Shown piece by piece: positions 1 to 10,069 of a DNA stretch of 64,000 bases (its first letter is position 1; each line of letters begins with the position of its first letter). The stretch is from Mycolicibacterium aurum (GTDB lineage Bacteria; Actinomycetota; Actinomycetes; Mycobacteriales; Mycobacteriaceae): assembly GCF_900637195.1 (NCBI RefSeq), contig NZ_LR134356.1, forward strand, positions 124,001 to 188,000, given 5' to 3'. A program made the position numbers and the translations under genes. A model generated the notes under the pieces. It saw only the letters and a program-made list of their open reading frames with translations, did no database searches and was not told the origin of the DNA.

Positions 1-1
1 C

Positions 2-910
2 GTCGAGGCCGACATCAGCGCGACGACCGTGTTCGGCAACAAGTACGTCTCGTTCTTCTCGCCGAAAGATCCCTCCACGGCCCGCATCGACGCCGCCCAG
101 GTCATCGACGTCAGCTCGGTCACCACCGAGTTCAACACGCTGTTCGAGACCGTCGTGGAGGTCGCCGGACAGGTCGACCCGATCAAGCTGAACCAGACGC
201 TGACCGCCACCGCGCAGGCGCTCGACGGGCTCGGCGACCGCTTCGGGCAGTCGATCGAGAACGGCAACCAGATCCTCGCCGAGATCAACCCGCAGATGCC
301 GCAGATCCGCCGGGACAACCAGCTGCTGGCCGACTTGGGCGAGGTGTACGCCGACGCCGCGCCGGACCTGTTCGACGGACTGCAGAATGCGGTCACCACC
401 GCCCGCACCCTGAACGAACAGCAGGGCAACGTCGACCAGGCACTCATGGCCGCCGTCGGGTTCGGAAACACCGGCGGCGACATCTTCGAGCGGGGCGGTC
501 CGTACCTGACGCGGGGAGCAGAGGACCTGCTGCCCACGTCCGCGCTGCTCGACGAGTACAGCCCCGCGCTGTTCTGCACCATCCGCAACTACCACGACGT
601 CGAGCCGAAGATCGCCTCCGCGCTCGGCGGCAACGGATACTCGCTGCGCACCAACTCCGAGATCCTCGGCCTCGGTGCCGGCAACGCGTACGTCTACCCG
701 GACAACCTGCCGCGCGTGAACGCCAGGGGCGGACCCGGCGGCAAGCCGGGCTGCTGGCAGCCCATCACGCGGGACCTGTGGCCTGCGCCGTATCTGGTGT
801 TGGACACCGGCGCGTCGATCGCTCCGTACAACCACATCGGTCTGGGCCAGCCACTGTTCACCGAGTACGTCTGGGGACGCCAGGTGGGGGAGCACACGAT
901 CAACCCATGA
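2..910 (+). CDS. mce1A: MCE family protein MceA, C-terminal part (partial)
   Basis: The gene enters from the left edge; 302 codons are visible, in frame from base 2. The first visible residues (VEADISATTVFGNKYVSF) are typical of the region just after the MCE domain of MceA proteins. The rest is the helical MceA C-terminal region. MceA is the first of six secreted or membrane-anchored subunits (A-F) that form the periplasm-spanning part of an Mce lipid importer; the YrbE permeases should lie upstream, outside the window. The stop overlaps the next start by ATGA at 907, so the genes are translationally coupled. Assignment to the mce1 copy rests on the downstream gene order (Mce-associated genes, pirin, SigG, Rv0183-like lipase). 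Confidence 0.93.
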   Translation, partial: VEADISATTVFGNKYVSFFSPKDPSTARIDAAQVIDVSSVTTEFNTLFETVVEVAGQVDPIKLNQTLTATAQALDGLGDRFGQSIENGNQILAEINPQMPQIRRDNQLLADLGEVYADAAPDLFDGLQNAVTTARTLNEQQGNVDQALMAAVGFGNTGGDIFERGGPYLTRGAEDLLPTSALLDEYSPALFCTIRNYHDVEPKIASALGGNGYSLRTNSEILGLGAGNAYVYPDNLPRVNARGGPGGKPGCWQPITRDLWPAPYLVLDTGASIAPYNHIGLGQPLFTEYVWGRQVGEHTINP

Positions 911-1938
911 GAATCACCGGAACAGCCATCAAGCTGGGCGCACTCTCGCTGGTGCTCCTCGTGTTCACCGCGATCATCGTCGTGGTGTTCGGTCAGATGC
1001 GCTTCGACCGCACCAACGGATACTCGGCGATCTTCTCCAACGCCAGCGGCCTGCGTGCCGGCCAGTTCGTCCGCGCCTCCGGGGTGGAGGTCGGCAAGGT
1101 CAAAGATGTCGTGCTGATCGAGAACGGCTCGAAGGTCAGGGTCGATTTCGACGTCGACCGTTCGCTGGAGCTGTTCGACGAGACGACGGCGTCGGTGCGG
1201 TACCTCAACCTCATCGGTGACCGGTACATGGAGCTCACCCGGGGCGAGAGCAACACCAGGCTGGGCGCGGGCGGGACCATCCCGATCGAACGCACGCAGC
1301 CCGCCCTCGACCTCGACGCGCTGATCGGCGGGTTCCGCCCCGTCTTCCAGTCGCTGGAACCGGAGAAGGTCAACACGATCGCACAGTCGATCATCACGGT
1401 GTTCCAGGGCCAGGGCGGCACCATCAACGACATCCTCGACCAGACGGCGTCGCTGACGTCGGCGCTGGCCGACCGCGACCAGGCCATCGGCGAGGTGGTC
1501 AACAACCTGAACACCGTGCTGGCCACCGTGGTCAAGCACCAGCAGCAATTCGACGACACGGTCAAGAATTTCGAGGTTCTCATCACCGGGCTGAAGAATC
1601 GTGCCGATCCGCTCGCCGAGGCCGTGGGCGACATCAGCGACTCGGCGGGCACCATCGCCGACCTGCTCGCCGACAACCGTCCGCTGCTGCAGAGCACGGT
1701 CGGTCGCCTCGAACAGATCCAGCAGCCGTTGGTCGACCAGAAGGACGAGCTCAATGACCTCCTGGTCCGGGTTCCCGAGGCGCTCAACATCATCGGCCGT
1801 GCCGGCGGTGTCTACGGCGACTTCTTCAACTTCTATGCCTGCGACGTGTCGTTGAAGCTCAACGGCCTGCAACCCGGTGGCCCGGTGCGCACCGTCAAGG
1901 TCTGGAGCCAGCCCTCGGGTAGGTGCGCGCCGAAATGA
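907..1938 (+). CDS. mce1B: MCE family protein MceB
   Basis: 343 residues. An N-terminal membrane anchor (about residues 7-29) is followed by an MCE/MlaD domain (about 38-115) and a long helical region rich in Asn and Gln, as usual for MceB. The ATG at 907 overlaps the mceA stop; a longer reading frame from 778 would run deep into mceA and is not credible. It forms one subunit of the Mce1 substrate-conducting complex in the cell envelope; in M. tuberculosis Mce1 imports fatty acids. Its stop overlaps the mceC start by ATGA. Confidence 0.95.
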   Translation: MRITGTAIKLGALSLVLLVFTAIIVVVFGQMRFDRTNGYSAIFSNASGLRAGQFVRASGVEVGKVKDVVLIENGSKVRVDFDVDRSLELFDETTASVRYLNLIGDRYMELTRGESNTRLGAGGTIPIERTQPALDLDALIGGFRPVFQSLEPEKVNTIAQSIITVFQGQGGTINDILDQTASLTSALADRDQAIGEVVNNLNTVLATVVKHQQQFDDTVKNFEVLITGLKNRADPLAEAVGDISDSAGTIADLLADNRPLLQSTVGRLEQIQQPLVDQKDELNDLLVRVPEALNIIGRAGGVYGDFFNFYACDVSLKLNGLQPGGPVRTVKVWSQPSGRCAPK

Positions 1939-3518
1939 GAGTTCTCGAAGGGTCCAACCGCGTCCGGTCGGGATTGATGGGCATCATCATCCTGATCGTC
2001 GTGATCGGCGTGGGTCAGAGTTTCGCCAGCGTGCCGATGCTGTTCGCCACGCCCACCTACTACGCCCAGTTCAAGGACACCGGCGGCATCAACAACGGTG
2101 ACAACGTGCGCATCGCGGGCGTCGACGTCGGCGTGGTGCGCTCGTTGGACATCGACGGCGACAAGGTACTGATCGGCTACTCGCTGGGCGGAACCGAGAT
2201 CGGCACCGAGAGCCGCGCCGCCATCCGCACCGACACGATCCTGGGCCGACGCAACATCGAGATCGAACCGCGCGGCTCGGTTCCGTTGCAGGCCAACGAC
2301 ATTCTGCCGCTCGGCCAGACTACGACGCCATACCAGATCTACGACGCATTCTTCGACGTGAGCAACTCCGCGGCAGGGTGGGACACCAAGACCGTCCGCG
2401 ACTCGCTGAACGTGCTGTCGGAGACCATCGACCAGACCTATCCGCATCTGAGCGCGGCGCTCGACGGGGTTGCGCGGTTCTCCGACACCATCGGCAAGCG
2501 CGACGACCAGATCAAGCAGCTGCTGGCCAGCGCCAACCGGGTCGCCGGGGTGCTGGGCAACCGCAGCGAGCAGATCAATCAGCTGTTCGTCAACGCCCAA
2601 ACCCTGTTGGCCGCGGTCAACGAACGCAACTACGCCGTGAGCCAATTGCTGGAGCGGGTCGACTCGTTCTCCACCCAGGTCAGGGGCTTCATCGACGACA
2701 ACCCCAATCTCAACCGGGTTCTCGAACAGCTGCGGGTGATCAGCGGCATCCTGGTGGAACGCAAGTACGACCTGGCGGACGCGCTGTCGGCGCTGTCCAA
2801 GTTCACCGCGTCACTGGGCGAAGCGGTGGCATCGGGTCCGTACTTCAAGGTTATGCTCGTCAACCTGGCGCCGTACTGGATCCTGCAGCCGTTCGTCGAC
2901 GCGGCCTTCAAGAAGCGCGGAATCAACCCGGAGGAGTTCTGGCGTAACGCGGGCCTGCCCGCGTTCCGGTTCCCGGACCCGAACGGCGTGGGCTTCGAGA
3001 ACGGTGCTCCGCCACCGGCTCCCACCCCGATCGAGGGCACCCCCGAAAACCCCGGCCCCGCGGTTGCGCCCGGCACGCCGTGCTCCTACACGCCACCGGC
3101 GGACGGCCTGCCCCGGCCCGGTGATCCGCTGCCGTGTGCGGATCTGTCGGTAGGCCCCTTCGGTGACAACCCGTACGGACCGAACTACGAGAACCAGCGT
3201 CCGAACGTCGCGACCTCGGACCCGAATGTCCATGGGCCGCAACCGTCTCCGGGCGTGCCTGCCGCCGCGATCCCCGGCCAGCTGTCACCGAACGTGCCCG
3301 GTGCGCGGCCGCCGCTGCCGCCCGCACCGCCGGGAGCGCGCACCGTGCCGCTGTCGCCGCAGCCGTCACCGCCCGACTTCACGCCGGGCATCGCGCCGCT
3401 GCCGCCTGCCCTCACCGGACCGCCGCCGCCTCCGGGGCCAGGCCCCAATCCGGCGCCCGCGGGCCAGCCGCTGTTGCCGGGCAATCCGCCGTTCCTCCCA
3501 CCGAATTCGCAAGGCTAG
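1935..3518 (+). CDS. mce1C: MCE family protein MceC with proline-rich tail
   Basis: 527 residues: N-terminal hydrophobic anchor (about 14-36), MCE domain (about 40-120), helical region, then a proline-rich C-terminal tail of about 170 residues. The ATG at 1935 is preferred over the GTG at 1923 because it gives the ATGA overlap with mceB used throughout this operon. The Pro-rich tail is typical of MceC and MceD proteins and probably extends through the cell wall. It is a subunit of the Mce1 lipid transporter. A 15-bp gap containing a purine-rich stretch (about 3518-3524) separates it from mceD. Confidence 0.95.
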   Translation: MRVLEGSNRVRSGLMGIIILIVVIGVGQSFASVPMLFATPTYYAQFKDTGGINNGDNVRIAGVDVGVVRSLDIDGDKVLIGYSLGGTEIGTESRAAIRTDTILGRRNIEIEPRGSVPLQANDILPLGQTTTPYQIYDAFFDVSNSAAGWDTKTVRDSLNVLSETIDQTYPHLSAALDGVARFSDTIGKRDDQIKQLLASANRVAGVLGNRSEQINQLFVNAQTLLAAVNERNYAVSQLLERVDSFSTQVRGFIDDNPNLNRVLEQLRVISGILVERKYDLADALSALSKFTASLGEAVASGPYFKVMLVNLAPYWILQPFVDAAFKKRGINPEEFWRNAGLPAFRFPDPNGVGFENGAPPPAPTPIEGTPENPGPAVAPGTPCSYTPPADGLPRPGDPLPCADLSVGPFGDNPYGPNYENQRPNVATSDPNVHGPQPSPGVPAAAIPGQLSPNVPGARPPLPPAPPGARTVPLSPQPSPPDFTPGIAPLPPALTGPPPPPGPGPNPAPAGQPLLPGNPPFLPPNSQG

Positions 3519-3533
3519 GGGGGTTTCACACCG

Positions 3534-5177
3534 ATGTCGACAATCTTCAACGTCCGCAACATGAAGCTGCCGGGGGTGTCCCGGACCGCGCTCATCATCG
3601 GCACCGTCGTGCTCGTCGTCGTGGTCGCCGCCGGCGTCCTCGGCTGGAACCTCTACAAGAAGGCGACCACCAACACGGTCGTCGCCTACTTCTCCCAGAC
3701 GCTGGCGCTCTACCCGGGCGACAAGGTGCAGATCATGGGTGTGCGCGTCGGCTCGATCGACACGATCGAGCCCGCCGGCGACAAGATGAAGGTGACGTTC
3801 CACTACGAGAACAAGTACAAGGTCCCCGAGGACGCGTCCGCCTCGATCCTGAACCCCAGCCTGGTGGCGTCGCGCACCATTCAGCTGTCGCCGCCCTACA
3901 CGGGCGGACCGACGCTGTCCGACGGCGCGGTCCTCGATCTCGACCGCACCCAGGTGCCCGTCGAGTACGACGATCTGCGGGACTCGCTGAGCCGCCTGCT
4001 CACCGACCTCGGGCCCACGCCGGAGCAGCCGAAGGGCCCATTCGGCGACATCATCGAATCCGCCGCCGACGGGTTCGCCGGCAAGGGTGAACAACTCAAC
4101 AAGACGCTCAACGGACTGTCGGAGGCGCTCTTCGCGCTCAACGAGGGACGCGGCGACTTCTTCAGCGTGGTCAAGAGCCTGGCGCTGTTCGTCAACGCGC
4201 TGCACACCAGCGACCGTCAGTTCGTCGCACTGAACAATGACCTCGCGCAGTTCACCAACGCCTTCACCAACACCGACCGCGAGGTGGCCAACGCGGTGCA
4301 GGACCTCAATGAACTTCTCAGCACCACACGGGGATTCATCGAGGAGAACGGCGAGGTTCTCACTCAGGACGTCAACAATCTGGCGGACGCGACCACCGCC
4401 CTCCTGCAGCCCGAGCCCCTCGACGGGCTGGAAACCGGTCTGCACGTCTATCCGAACCTCGCCGCGAACATCCTGAACATCGCCTCGCCCAACGCCGGCG
4501 GCATCGTCGGCATGCCGGTGATCTCGAACTTCGCCAACCCGATGGAGTTCATCTGCAGCTCCATCCAGGCGGGCAGCCGGCTGGGATACCAAGAGTCGGC
4601 CGAGTTGTGTGCGCAGTACCTCGGCCCGATCCTGGACGCCATCAAGTTCAACTACCTGCCGTTCGGTGCCAACCAGCTGCAGACCGCGATGACGCTGCCC
4701 AAGCAGATCGCCTACTCCGAGCCGCGTCTGCAACCCCCTCCGGGATACAAGGACACGACGGTGCCGGGCATCTGGTCGCGGGACACCCTGTTCTCGCACG
4801 GCAACCATGAGCCGGGGTGGACTGTCGCACCAGGCATGCAGGGTGTCGACGTGCAGCCGCTCACCGCGAACATGCTGACGCCGGAGTCACTGGCCGAGCT
4901 GATGGGCGGACCGGACATCGTGCCGCCTCCCGCACCGCCGGCGTTCGGCACCACCCGCAACGGCAACCTGCCGGGGCCCCCGAACGCGTTCGACCAGAAC
5001 AACCCGCTGCCTCCACCGTGGTATCCGCAGCCGGGACCGCCGCCGGCGCCCGCGCCGGGCGTCATCGCCGGCGATCCGCTCGGCGCCATGGCACCGGCCG
5101 CTGCGCCCGCACCGGGACCCGCGCCCGCGGCACCGTCAGGACCTCTGCTGCCGGCCGAGGCTGGAGGGACACGATGA
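3534..5177 (+). CDS. mce1D: MCE family protein MceD with proline-rich tail
   Basis: 547 residues: a strong transmembrane segment (about residues 18-40), the MCE domain (about 45-125), a helical needle-forming region, and a Pro/Ala-rich tail over the last ~90 residues. Length and layout match MceD subunits. It starts 15 bp after mceC stops and overlaps mceE by 4 bp (ATGA at 5174). Role inferred from family membership: part of the hexameric tunnel carrying lipid substrates between outer and inner membranes. Confidence 0.95.
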   Translation: MSTIFNVRNMKLPGVSRTALIIGTVVLVVVVAAGVLGWNLYKKATTNTVVAYFSQTLALYPGDKVQIMGVRVGSIDTIEPAGDKMKVTFHYENKYKVPEDASASILNPSLVASRTIQLSPPYTGGPTLSDGAVLDLDRTQVPVEYDDLRDSLSRLLTDLGPTPEQPKGPFGDIIESAADGFAGKGEQLNKTLNGLSEALFALNEGRGDFFSVVKSLALFVNALHTSDRQFVALNNDLAQFTNAFTNTDREVANAVQDLNELLSTTRGFIEENGEVLTQDVNNLADATTALLQPEPLDGLETGLHVYPNLAANILNIASPNAGGIVGMPVISNFANPMEFICSSIQAGSRLGYQESAELCAQYLGPILDAIKFNYLPFGANQLQTAMTLPKQIAYSEPRLQPPPGYKDTTVPGIWSRDTLFSHGNHEPGWTVAPGMQGVDVQPLTANMLTPESLAELMGGPDIVPPPAPPAFGTTRNGNLPGPPNAFDQNNPLPPPWYPQPGPPPAPAPGVIAGDPLGAMAPAAAPAPGPAPAAPSGPLLPAEAGGTR

Positions 5178-6319
5178 GAAGGCTGACCACACTGGCCCGG
5201 CGCACGGTCGCGCTCGGCATCGCCGCGGTGGTGCTCACGTCCTGCGGGTCGTGGAAGGGCATCGCGAACGTCCCGCTGCCCGGCGGCCCCGGCACCGGGT
5301 CCGAGCACACCACCATCTACGTCCAGATGCCGGATACGTTGGCGCTCAACGTCAACAGCCGCGTCCGGGTCGCCGACGTGTACGTCGGGCGGGTTCGTGC
5401 CATCGAGTTGAAGAACTGGGTCGCGACGCTGACGCTCGACCTGGAGCCCTCGGTCGAGCTGCCGGTGAACACGCTGGCCAAGATCGGTCAGACCAGCCTG
5501 CTGGGTTCCCAGCACGTGCAATTGGACCTGCCGCCGGACCCGTCCCCGCAGAAGATGCAGTCGGGCGACGTCATTCCGCTGCAGAACGCTTCGTCGTTCC
5601 CCACCACGGAGCGGGTGCTCGCCAGCATCGCATCCATCCTCACCGGCGGCGGCGTGTCCAACCTCGAGACCATCCAGACGGAGATCTACAACGTCCTCAA
5701 CGGGCGCGCCGATCAGATCCGGGACTTCCTGGGGCAGTTGGACACGTTCACCGACGAGCTGAATCAGCAGCGCGAGGACATCACCCGCGCCATCGATTCC
5801 ACGAACCGGTTGCTCACCATCGTCGAGCAGCGCAACGAGACGCTGGACGCCGTGCTCACCGAGTTCCCGCCGCTGATCAAGCATTTCGCGGATACCCGCG
5901 ATCTGTTCGCCGACGCCGTCGAGGCACTGGGCCGCATCAGCGGCGCGGCCGAGGATGCGTTGGCACCGGCCAGCGACAACCTGAACACGAACCTGGCGAA
6001 CCTGCAGCGACCTTTGCGCGAGCTGGCCAAGGCGTCGCCGTATCTCATCGGTGCGCTCAAGATGTTGCCCACCGCGCCGTTCAGCATCGAGAACGTGCCG
6101 AAGGCGGTCCGCGGTGACTACATCAACGTGTCGCTGATGGTCGACCTGACGTTGTCGGCGATCGACAACGGGTTCCTGTCCGGGACCGGTGTGTCGGGCA
6201 TGCTCCGGGCGCTGGAACAGGCGTGGGGCCGCGACCCGAACACGATGATCCCGGATGTGCGCTTCACGCCGAATCCGAACTCGGCGCCGAACGGCCCGCT
6301 GATCGAAAGGGGGGAGTGA
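5174..6319 (+). CDS. mce1E: MCE family lipoprotein MceE (LprK-like)
   Basis: 381 residues. The N-terminus is a lipoprotein signal peptide: basic start, hydrophobic core and a lipobox ending at Cys24 (VVLTSC). MceE is the lipidated subunit in every Mce system (LprK in Mce1). The MCE domain follows at about residues 45-125, then the helical region. The start at 5174 is chosen because it gives the signal peptide and the ATGA overlap with mceD; the longer open frame from 4817 is the shadow of mceD. Confidence 0.95.
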   Translation: MRRLTTLARRTVALGIAAVVLTSCGSWKGIANVPLPGGPGTGSEHTTIYVQMPDTLALNVNSRVRVADVYVGRVRAIELKNWVATLTLDLEPSVELPVNTLAKIGQTSLLGSQHVQLDLPPDPSPQKMQSGDVIPLQNASSFPTTERVLASIASILTGGGVSNLETIQTEIYNVLNGRADQIRDFLGQLDTFTDELNQQREDITRAIDSTNRLLTIVEQRNETLDAVLTEFPPLIKHFADTRDLFADAVEALGRISGAAEDALAPASDNLNTNLANLQRPLRELAKASPYLIGALKMLPTAPFSIENVPKAVRGDYINVSLMVDLTLSAIDNGFLSGTGVSGMLRALEQAWGRDPNTMIPDVRFTPNPNSAPNGPLIERGE

Positions 6320-6322
6320 GCG

Positions 6323-7885
6323 ATGCTGACCAGGTTCATCAAGTTTCAGCTGATCCTCTTCACCATCCTGACGATCGTCGCGCTGAGCGTGCTGGGGCTG
6401 TACTACCTGCGGCTGCCAAGCCTGGCCGGTGTCGGTCAGTACTCGCTGTACGCCGAACTGCCCCGCTCAGGTGGGCTGTACGAGACGGCCAACGTCACCT
6501 ACCGCGGCAGCCAGATCGGCAAGGTCACCGCGGTGGAGCCGACCGAGACCGGTGCCAGGGCGACCATGAGCATCGACAACAAGTACAAGATCCCGGTGGA
6601 CGCGTCGGCCAACGTCCACTCGGTCTCGGCCATCGGCGAGCAGTACCTCGATCTGGTGTCGACCAGCGAGACCACCCAGTACCTCAGCCCGGGCCAGACG
6701 ATCACCGACAGCACGGTGCCCGCCGAGGTGGGCCCGGCGCTGGACGCGGCCAACAACGGTCTGGCGGCGCTGCCCAGAGAGAAGATCGACTCGCTGCTCA
6801 CCGAAACCTCGCTGGCCGTGGGCGGCCTGGGCCCGTCCCTGCAGCGGCTGGTCGAATCGACGACGAACCTCGCCGAGGGTTTCCGGGACAACCTGCCTCA
6901 GGTCAACGACATCATCACCAACGCGGCGCCGATCCTGGACAGCCAGGTCCAGTCCGGTGATGCGATCCAGCAGTGGTCGAACAACCTGAACGTGATCGCC
7001 TCCCAGACCGCCGAGCAGGACGCGGCGCTGCGCAGCGGCATCGAGCAGGCAGCACCCACGCTGGATCAGGTGAACACGGTGTTCACCGGCGTTCAGGATT
7101 CGCTGCCACAGACGCTGGCCAATCTGTCCGTGGTGATCGACATGCTCAAGCGGTACAACAAGGGACTCGAACAGGCGCTGGTGATCCTGCCGCAGGGCGG
7201 CTCGGCACTGCAGATGGGTTCCATCTTCGAAGACGGCGGGCTGCTGCACTTCGGCCTGTCGATCAACCAGCCGCCGCCGTGTCTGACCGGGTTCCTTCCG
7301 GCATCCGAGTGGCGGTCGCCGGCGGATACCAGCACCGCACCGCTGCCGTCGGGTACATACTGCAAGATCCCGAAGGACTACCAGGGCAACGCGGTTCGCG
7401 GTGCGCGCAACTACCCGTGTGCCGACGTGCCCGGCAAGCGCGCCGCGACACCGAAGGAGTGCCGCAGCGACCAGCCGTACGTTCCGCTGGGCACCAACCC
7501 GTGGTACGGAGACCCGAACCAGATCCTGCCGTGTCCGGCCCCCGGCGCACGGTGTGACCAGAGGGTGGCGCCCGGCACGGTGGTCCCGGCGCCCTCGGTG
7601 AACAACGGCATGAACCCGCTGCCCGCCGACCAGTTGCCGACGCCGCAGTCGCAGGCGCCGATCAGCGATCCGTTGAGCCCGCCCGGCTCGGGTACCGTCA
7701 GTTGCAGCGGTCAGCAGCCCAACCCGTGTATCTATACTCCGGCGCAGGGAGCTCCCGGCTCGACCGCCGGGTACAGCCCGAGCAGCGGCGAGGTCATCGG
7801 CCCGGACGGCGTCAGATACAACGTCGGAAACTCGAACAACGCAGGAGACGACGGATGGAAGGAGATGCTGGCGCCAGCCGGCTAG
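6323..7885 (+). CDS. mce1F: MCE family protein MceF
   Basis: 520 residues: N-terminal transmembrane anchor (about 8-30), MCE domain (about 35-115), helical region, and a Gly/Pro-rich C-terminal part with several Cys residues. It closes the six-gene mce block. A purine-rich ribosome site (GAAAGGGGGGAG) lies in the end of mceE, 3 bp upstream. The last 31 bp overlap the first Mce-associated gene in another frame, which supports co-transcription of the whole set. Confidence 0.95.
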   Translation: MLTRFIKFQLILFTILTIVALSVLGLYYLRLPSLAGVGQYSLYAELPRSGGLYETANVTYRGSQIGKVTAVEPTETGARATMSIDNKYKIPVDASANVHSVSAIGEQYLDLVSTSETTQYLSPGQTITDSTVPAEVGPALDAANNGLAALPREKIDSLLTETSLAVGGLGPSLQRLVESTTNLAEGFRDNLPQVNDIITNAAPILDSQVQSGDAIQQWSNNLNVIASQTAEQDAALRSGIEQAAPTLDQVNTVFTGVQDSLPQTLANLSVVIDMLKRYNKGLEQALVILPQGGSALQMGSIFEDGGLLHFGLSINQPPPCLTGFLPASEWRSPADTSTAPLPSGTYCKIPKDYQGNAVRGARNYPCADVPGKRAATPKECRSDQPYVPLGTNPWYGDPNQILPCPAPGARCDQRVAPGTVVPAPSVNNGMNPLPADQLPTPQSQAPISDPLSPPGSGTVSCSGQQPNPCIYTPAQGAPGSTAGYSPSSGEVIGPDGVRYNVGNSNNAGDDGWKEMLAPAG

Positions 7886-8517
7886 ATCCCACCATCGGAG
7901 ACCAGGAACCCCACGACCTGGGAATCGATACCGCACCGGACGCCGACGAATCACCTGAGGAGTCGTCAGCGGCCGACGCGGTGTCCCCAGCGGACGTACC
8001 GGCAGACACCCGCAGACCCTCACGCCTGGGGATCGGCTGGGTGGCCGCCATCTGCGCGGTGCTGGTGCTGCTCAGTGCCGGCGCCATCGCGGGTGGCTAT
8101 TTCGCCCTGCGGGGCAACGAGCAGGCCGCCGCGAATGCACGTGACGACGAAGCCGCGCTGGCGGCAGCGAAGGACTGCGTCAGCGCGACGCAGGCACCGG
8201 ACACGGCGGCGATGACCGCGGCCCAGTCCAAGATCCTGGAGTGCTCCACCGGCGACTTCGGGGTGCAGGCCGGGTTGTTCGGCAGCGTGATCGCCGAGGC
8301 GTACTCGGCGGCAAACGCGACGGTGGCGGTCGACGATCTGCGTGCCGCGGTCGAGCGGCACAACGAGGACGGTTCGATCAACGTGCTGGTCGCGGTCCGC
8401 GTCAGGATCTCCAACGCCGAGGCAGCCGACCAGCAGGTCGGCTACCGGTTACGGGCCGTGATGGCCTTCGACGAGGGGCAGTACCGGATCGCCAGGCTGG
8501 ATCAGGTCAACTCGTGA
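7855..8517 (+). CDS. Mce-associated membrane protein (first of four)
   Basis: 220 residues. An acidic, disordered N-terminus (1-55) is followed by one transmembrane helix (about 59-83) and an extracytoplasmic domain of the Mce-associated (VirB8/SnoaL-like fold) type. It corresponds in position to Rv0175 of the M. tuberculosis mce1 operon. In M. smegmatis Mce-associated proteins (Mam/Mas) are needed for stability of Mce complexes. The start ATG at 7855 lies inside mceF; a purine-rich stretch (GCAGGAGACGACGG) just upstream is a good ribosome site. Confidence 0.85.
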   Translation: MEGDAGASRLDPTIGDQEPHDLGIDTAPDADESPEESSAADAVSPADVPADTRRPSRLGIGWVAAICAVLVLLSAGAIAGGYFALRGNEQAAANARDDEAALAAAKDCVSATQAPDTAAMTAAQSKILECSTGDFGVQAGLFGSVIAEAYSAANATVAVDDLRAAVERHNEDGSINVLVAVRVRISNAEAADQQVGYRLRAVMAFDEGQYRIARLDQVNS

Positions 8518-9500
8518 CGGCTGTTCTGGACACGACAACCGGCACGCCACCCGAGGACGCGACACCGGAGGTGGTGCTGGCATCGTGGCCGGCCCGGGCC
8601 GGCGCGCTCGCGGTGGATACGCTGCCGGGGCTCGGTGTACTCGCGACGACGGCGCTGCTGGCATTCACCGCTCCTGCCGACGGCTGGGAGCGCTGGATGT
8701 TCGTCGCCGCCTTCGCGGTCACATTTCTGCTGATGGCCGTGAATCGCCTGGTGCTGCCGATCGTGACCGGCTGGACGCTGGGGCGTGCGTTGTTCGCCAT
8801 CGCCGTCCGGATCGGCGCGGACGGCGCTGCCCCCGGAGTCGTGCGGTTGGCCGTCCGCGACATCGCACACCTGCTGGACACCGCGTCGCTGTTCATCGGC
8901 TGGTTGTGGCCGCTGTGGGACCGGCGCCACCGCACCTTCGCAGATCTGTTGGCACGAACGGAAGTACGCCGTGTCCCCGCACCCCACCGGGACATGCGCA
9001 GGCTGGTCGCCAAAGTCCTCGCCGGTGCAGCCGTGGCGTGCGTGGCGGCCGTGGCCCTCGGCTACGGGGTGGTCTACCGACACGAGCGGGCCGTGGACAC
9101 GGCCCGGGACCAGGTCGCCGTCGCAGGTCCGCGGATCGTCGAGGAGATGCTGAGCTACGGGGTCGACACGATGCCCGAGGATTTCGCCAGGGCGCAGGCG
9201 CTGACCACCGACGGCTACCGCGACCAGCTGATCGCCCAGCAGCAGGCCGTGCAGGGAGCGAACCCCACCTCGAACGAGTACTGGGCGGTCAACAGCGCGG
9301 TGCTGACCAACCCGCCGGTGACGCCGGACCGCGTGTCCATGCTGCTGGCGATGCAGGGACAACGCGGCACCAACCCCGATGACATGAAGTTCATCACCGC
9401 GACGGTGCAGGTCGAGTTCGAGAAGTCGTCCGACGGTCAGTGGAAGGTGGCGAACCTGACCGTCTTGAAGAGGCCGCTGATGAACCAGGCGGGGCAGTGA
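8514..9500 (+). CDS. RDD-family Mce-associated membrane protein
   Basis: 328 residues, GTG start in a GTGA overlap with the preceding gene. The N-terminal half is an RDD domain with several hydrophobic segments and the typical RDD end (WDRRHRTFADLLART). A further transmembrane helix follows, then a Mce-associated extracytoplasmic domain. This two-part layout matches Rv0176. It probably sits in the inner membrane beside the YrbE permeases and stabilises the Mce1 complex; that role is inferred from its operon and from known Mam proteins. Confidence 0.85.
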   Translation: MTAVLDTTTGTPPEDATPEVVLASWPARAGALAVDTLPGLGVLATTALLAFTAPADGWERWMFVAAFAVTFLLMAVNRLVLPIVTGWTLGRALFAIAVRIGADGAAPGVVRLAVRDIAHLLDTASLFIGWLWPLWDRRHRTFADLLARTEVRRVPAPHRDMRRLVAKVLAGAAVACVAAVALGYGVVYRHERAVDTARDQVAVAGPRIVEEMLSYGVDTMPEDFARAQALTTDGYRDQLIAQQQAVQGANPTSNEYWAVNSAVLTNPPVTPDRVSMLLAMQGQRGTNPDDMKFITATVQVEFEKSSDGQWKVANLTVLKRPLMNQAGQ

Positions 9501-10069
9501 GTCCGCGGCGCCGGTTCACCGGGGAGGATGCCGGCGACACCGTCATCGGCTCCGACTACTTCCGCGCCACCCCGAGGTCGCCGCGCCGCTGGGGGCTGCC
9601 GGTCACCGCGATCGTCGCGGCCGTACTGATGGTGGCGGCTATCGCGGCGAGTACCCTCATGCTGGTCCGGCACCAGGACGACCGCCGCGCTGCAGTGAAC
9701 GACGCTGCGGCACTGGGGTATACGACGCAGTTCATGGTGACGTACACGAGCCTGGACCCGTTCCACGCCAACGACTACGCCGACCGCATCGTCGCGCAGG
9801 CGACCGGTGAGTTCGCGAAAAACTTCAACGAGAAGCTCAACGAGATCCTGATCCAGGTGGCGCGATCCGAGCCGAGCACCGGCCAGGTGCTGGCGGCGGG
9901 CATCCAGCGATGGAACGACGACGGCAGCGCCGACGTGCTGGTCGCCACCAAGGTCACCTCGCCGACCCCGGATGGGAAGGCGACCATGGAAAGCGGAAGT
10001 CGCTGGGTCGCAACGACTATCAAGGAAGGGCAGCAGTGGAAGATCAGCAACCTGGTCCAGGTGATCTGA
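9497..10069 (+). CDS. Mce-associated membrane protein (third of four)
   Basis: 190 residues from the GTG at 9497, which forms a GTGA overlap with the stop of the RDD gene. An upstream in-frame GTG at 9440 would add 19 non-conserved-looking residues. One transmembrane helix (about residues 32-55) precedes an extracytoplasmic domain ending in a W-K-I-S-N-L motif typical of Mce-associated proteins. Position equals Rv0177. Function is known only by association with the Mce1 transporter. Confidence 0.85.
   Translation: MSPRRRFTGEDAGDTVIGSDYFRATPRSPRRWGLPVTAIVAAVLMVAAIAASTLMLVRHQDDRRAAVNDAAALGYTTQFMVTYTSLDPFHANDYADRIVAQATGEFAKNFNEKLNEILIQVARSEPSTGQVLAAGIQRWNDDGSADVLVATKVTSPTPDGKATMESGSRWVATTIKEGQQWKISNLVQVI

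Noticed and set aside
694..1872. Long minus-strand open frames opposite the mce genes
   Set aside because: They mirror mce coding sequence in high-GC DNA, have Arg/Val/Asp-biased composition, no domain and no ribosome site.
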